Assembly: GCA_016779015.1 (NCBI GenBank)
Contig: JADHOK010000067.1
Location: forward strand, 1 to 7,149
Reading direction: 5' to 3'
DNA length: 7,149 nucleotides
Source of the DNA: PS1 clade bacterium
GTDB taxonomy: Bacteria; Pseudomonadota; Alphaproteobacteria; RS24
The notes below the pieces were generated by a model. The model worked only from the letters and a program-made list of their open reading frames with translations, made no database searches and was not told where the DNA came from. Shown one piece after another: positions 5,124-7,149 of the stretch (the stretch's first letter is position 1; each line of letters opens with the position of its first letter). The position numbers were made by a program, and so were the translations under genes.

Positions 5124-6156
5124 CGATGCGCAATAAAGCGTTGCCGGCTTGGGCTTGCGACAAGCCGCCGGCGGCTCCGCGACAGGCTTTCTCCGCCGCG
5201 TTTAAAATCTCTAAAGCGCGGGCGCATTTGCCGCTCGACCACAGCCGCATTTGCTGTTCGACCAGTGGCTTGCGGCGAAAATGCAAGGGCGGCCGAAAGG
5301 CGCTGAGCGCTTTGTTTTGCGGTGTGCCGCCTTCCATCTGTCCGAGCGCTAAATGCAGCGTTTGAAAATGTATGCGCGCCAAAGCCAACGCCCTGGCGGC
5401 CGATGTGCCGGTCGCTTCAAGACGCGCCAGCGCACGGTCGGCTTCGTCGAGGCGGCCCAATGCGACACTGTCAATCAGCCGGTCATAATCACCCTGGGTC
5501 TGGTCGCCCAAAGCGGCCTCGACATCCTCGCCGGTAATCATCCCCGCCTCGGCTTTTTTATCGCGCACACCTTTATAGAGCGCCAGACGTTCAAGCTCGC
5601 GCTTTATAATGCCGAGATCGGTCGCCAGCCGTGCGGTCAGCAGGTCCATGGCCTGCGCTTCGATGCGGTAATTTTCGGCCTCCAAAGTCTGGCGAATAAG
5701 GCGGCCAATATCGCGCGCCTCCAGCGCATAACACGGCAGCGCCATAGCGCGTTTATCGGTCTCGGCGGCTTTGCGCAAAGGCGAGGTGGGGCGCAAATTA
5801 TCCGTCTCGACAAGCACCATGGCGGCGGCCTCGCCCTCCAGCTTGGCCAGATAAAATTTCACCGCCGCTGCCACCGCCGCATTGGCGCCGGCAATATGCA
5901 CCAGCTTGTGCTCGCCAAACATTGGCAAGGCCGCCGCCTCATCGCTCAACAGGCCAGCCTGTCCGGTGAGGGCGCTTTCGTCCAGAGCCACATATTGCAA
6001 CGGGTCAAAATCTTTACCAAGGTAAGCCTTGCGCACGGCTTTCGCGGTTTCGTGAACGCCGCCCCGGTCGGGGCCGTAGACCAGCACCAAGGCCGGTGCT
6101 TTACCGGCTTTCAGCCCGCCGACCCAGCTCTCGACCTCATGCGCCTTGAGCTTCAT
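5104..6156 (-). CDS. holA: DNA polymerase III subunit delta (clamp-loader subunit HolA)
   Basis: HolA is the delta 'wrench' of the clamp loader, which opens the beta sliding clamp and loads it on primed DNA. The 350-residue length is typical. Visible family features are VLVYGPDRGGVHE (24-36, the degenerate nucleotide-loop region of this AAA+-like subunit), an acidic/hydrophobic stretch, LPMFGEHKLVHI (77-88), VLVETDNLRPTSPLRK (114-129), the domain II/III helices around LATDLGIIKRELERLALY (177-194), and a C-terminal helical domain ending LLRIARAAQR. The start ATG overlaps the lptE stop as ATGA, with AGGA just upstream, indicating translational coupling. The last codons lie in unit 4 of the 21-bp repeat. 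The gene converges on parB. Delta subunits are divergent, so the call rests on overall pattern and on the leuS-lptE-holA order. Confidence 0.93.
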   Translation of the reverse strand: MKLKAHEVESWVGGLKAGKAPALVLVYGPDRGGVHETAKAVRKAYLGKDFDPLQYVALDESALTGQAGLLSDEAAALPMFGEHKLVHIAGANAAVAAAVKFYLAKLEGEAAAMVLVETDNLRPTSPLRKAAETDKRAMALPCYALEARDIGRLIRQTLEAENYRIEAQAMDLLTARLATDLGIIKRELERLALYKGVRDKKAEAGMITGEDVEAALGDQTQGDYDRLIDSVALGRLDEADRALARLEATGTSAARALALARIHFQTLHLALGQMEGGTPQNKALSAFRPPLHFRRKPLVEQQMRLWSSGKCARALEILNAAEKACRGAAGGLSQAQAGNALLRIARAAQR

Positions 6157-6641
6157 TCCTTGCCTGCCGCTTCTCCGGCCGGGCTTTTTTGAGAAAGCCC
6201 CTCTCTCGAAAGCCGTAATAATAATTGGTCGACCAGACTTTGCATGGCGAGGCGCGCCAGATTGCGTCTTTGCGTCAGATCATCGGCCCCGCTTTGGGTT
6301 TTCGCCATGCTTGCTTGCTCGCTCAATGTAAATAATTTTGACCGCCCATCGGGCCCGCGCAATGCGCCGCGCACAACAAAAGATACCTCTTCGCGCGCCC
6401 CGATTCCTTGCGCATCGAGCTGTGTATCGCGCGCCGTCTCGTCAATGGTGAGGCGCAACTCATATCCGGCGGCTGCGTCTTTGACCCAGCGACCGCGCAG
6501 AGCCGTGGTTAGGGCGCGGCCATTTTCGCTCTCGGGGACGGCCAAAGCGGCGAGGCGCACAGCACCGCCGGCGTCGCCGTTAATTTTATAAATCGGTGTG
6601 AAGCCGCAAGCCGCCAACGCAAGCGAGACCAAACAGGTCAT
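6153..6641 (-). CDS. lptE: LPS-assembly lipoprotein LptE
   Basis: LptE is the outer-membrane lipoprotein that plugs the LptD barrel and helps insert LPS into the outer leaflet. From ATG 6641 the product is 162 residues. It has a hydrophobic lead (LVSLALAA), a lipobox L-A-A-C with Cys12, and directly after it GFTPIY, the typical mature N-terminus of this family. The rest is a short alpha/beta domain with YELRLTIDE, SFVVRGAL, and a helical end RNLARLAMQSLVDQLLLRLS. The start is uncertain. From ATG 6641 the signal peptide is very short and lacks a positive n-region, whereas the frame stays open upstream through KRHALFSFL into leuS, to ATG 6755 with TTG starts such as 6719. Those starts would overlap leuS by 53-89 bases. 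It lies between leuS and holA and overlaps holA by ATGA. Confidence 0.87.
   Translation of the reverse strand: MTCLVSLALAACGFTPIYKINGDAGGAVRLAALAVPESENGRALTTALRGRWVKDAAAGYELRLTIDETARDTQLDAQGIGAREEVSFVVRGALRGPDGRSKLFTLSEQASMAKTQSGADDLTQRRNLARLAMQSLVDQLLLRLSREGLSQKSPAGEAAGKE
6181..6200 (-). other. Perfect inverted repeat near the 3' end of lptE
   Basis: GGGCTTT (6181-6187) and AAAGCCC (6194-6200) form a perfect 7-bp stem with a 6-base loop. It lies inside the last codons of lptE, about 25 bases before the holA start in the direction of transcription. On the minus strand no U-run follows, so it does not look like a terminator. It may simply reflect coding sequence. Confidence 0.35.
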
Positions 6642-6666
6642 CAGAAAAGAAAAAAGCGCGTGGCGT

Positions 6667-7149
6667 TTATTTGACCACCAGATTGACGATGCGCCCGGGA
6701 ACGATAATGGTTTTTGCAATTTCTTTACCTTCAATGAATTTCCCAACCCCCGCATCGGCCAATGCCGCGTCTTTGATTATAGCCTCATCGGCGTCTTTCG
6801 GCACGGAAATTTCGCCGCGTTTTTTGCCGTTGACCTGCACCGGCAGCACCACCTCGTCGCGCACCAACGCCGCCATATCGGCTTTCGGCCACGCTGCATC
6901 GGCCACCAGACCGGGGCCGCCAAGCGCCTGCCAACCGGTCTCGGCCAGATGCGGCATCATTGGCGATAAAAGTTTCATCAATTGTGCCAGCGCATAAGCC
7001 CGCGTCTCTCGCGCCGCTTCATCAGCGCCGCCGCTTGCTTGGGCGTCGGGTTTAAAAGCGCCCAGCGCATTGACCAATTCGTAAAGCCGCGCCACCGCGC
7101 GGTTAAAGCCCAGCGCCTCCAAATCGCGGGTCACCGCGTCAATCGTCGC
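6667..7149 (-). CDS. leuS: Leucyl-tRNA synthetase, C-terminal part (5' end outside window)
   Basis: These are the last 160 residues of the class I leucyl-tRNA synthetase, which attaches leucine to tRNA-Leu in the cytoplasm. The frame runs open to the window edge, so most of the gene, including the catalytic HIGH/KMSKS core and the editing domain, lies outside. The visible part is the anticodon-binding helical domain (FNRAVARLYELVNAL, about 15-29; LMKLLSPMMPHLAETGWQALG, about 57-77; AWPKAD) and the C-terminal tRNA-binding domain (VLPVQVNGKKRGEISVP, about 101-117; then KTIIVPGRIVNLVVK to the stop). These match the bacterial LeuRS ending closely. It is the first gene of the leuS-lptE-holA block; lptE starts within or just after its end. 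Confidence 0.96.
   Translation of the reverse strand, partial: ATIDAVTRDLEALGFNRAVARLYELVNALGAFKPDAQASGGADEAARETRAYALAQLMKLLSPMMPHLAETGWQALGGPGLVADAAWPKADMAALVRDEVVLPVQVNGKKRGEISVPKDADEAIIKDAALADAGVGKFIEGKEIAKTIIVPGRIVNLVVK

Noticed and set aside
4958..5242. Minus-strand ORF with (AEISACR)n repeats
   Set aside because: It is another frame of the same 21-bp array, overlapping holA codons and the parB 3' end.
4994..5365. Plus-strand ORF with YLCAAR(T/A) heptapeptide repeats
   Set aside because: It is the 21-bp array translated in an arbitrary frame and then runs antisense through holA. No ribosome binding site or protein family supports it.
5353..6192. 279-aa plus-strand ORF opposite holA
   Set aside because: It is antisense to holA, which has a sensible start, coupling with lptE and family-like sequence. 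No recognisable domain in this ORF.

Overview
This window looks like an ordinary, well-conserved alphaproteobacterial chromosome segment of the origin-proximal type. The gene order is mnmE (3' end) – mnmG – rsmG – parA – parB on the plus strand, meeting leuS (3' end) – lptE – holA on the minus strand. I base the alphaproteobacterial assignment on this order, on the leuS-lptE-holA block and on the RsmG N-terminus that carries a parS site. The sequence does not let me name a genus.

Layout. The first 290 bases are the C-terminus of MnmE, ending in the hallmark Cys-Ile-Gly-Lys. A 138-base gap follows, holding a perfect 16-bp parS palindrome (308-323) and a pyrimidine-rich 12-bp tandem repeat. Next come mnmG (429-2318) and, 6 bases later, rsmG (2325-3008), whose early codons contain a second perfect parS (2396-2411). 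After a 60-base gap with hairpin potential come parA (3069-3998, TTG start, repetitive N-terminal tail) and parB (4057-5016). The 87 bases between the parB stop and the holA stop are mostly a 21-bp tandem repeat that runs into the last codons of holA. On the minus strand, leuS (partial) is followed by lptE and holA; lptE and holA overlap by ATGA.

How the genes work together. MnmE and MnmG form one enzyme complex that modifies wobble uridine 34 of certain tRNAs. RsmG methylates 16S rRNA. ParA, ParB and the two parS sites make up a complete chromosome-segregation (ParABS) system in about 4.7 kb. HolA is the delta subunit of the DNA polymerase III clamp loader, LptE is an outer-membrane lipoprotein for LPS export, and LeuS charges leucine tRNA.

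I found no undescribed system, mobile element, CRISPR array or RNA gene. The unusual features are small-scale: three separate short tandem-repeat tracts (12-bp in the mnmE-mnmG gap, 12-bp encoding the ParA N-terminal tail, 21-bp at the parB/holA junction), a parS site doubling as codons of rsmG, and an unclear lptE start.
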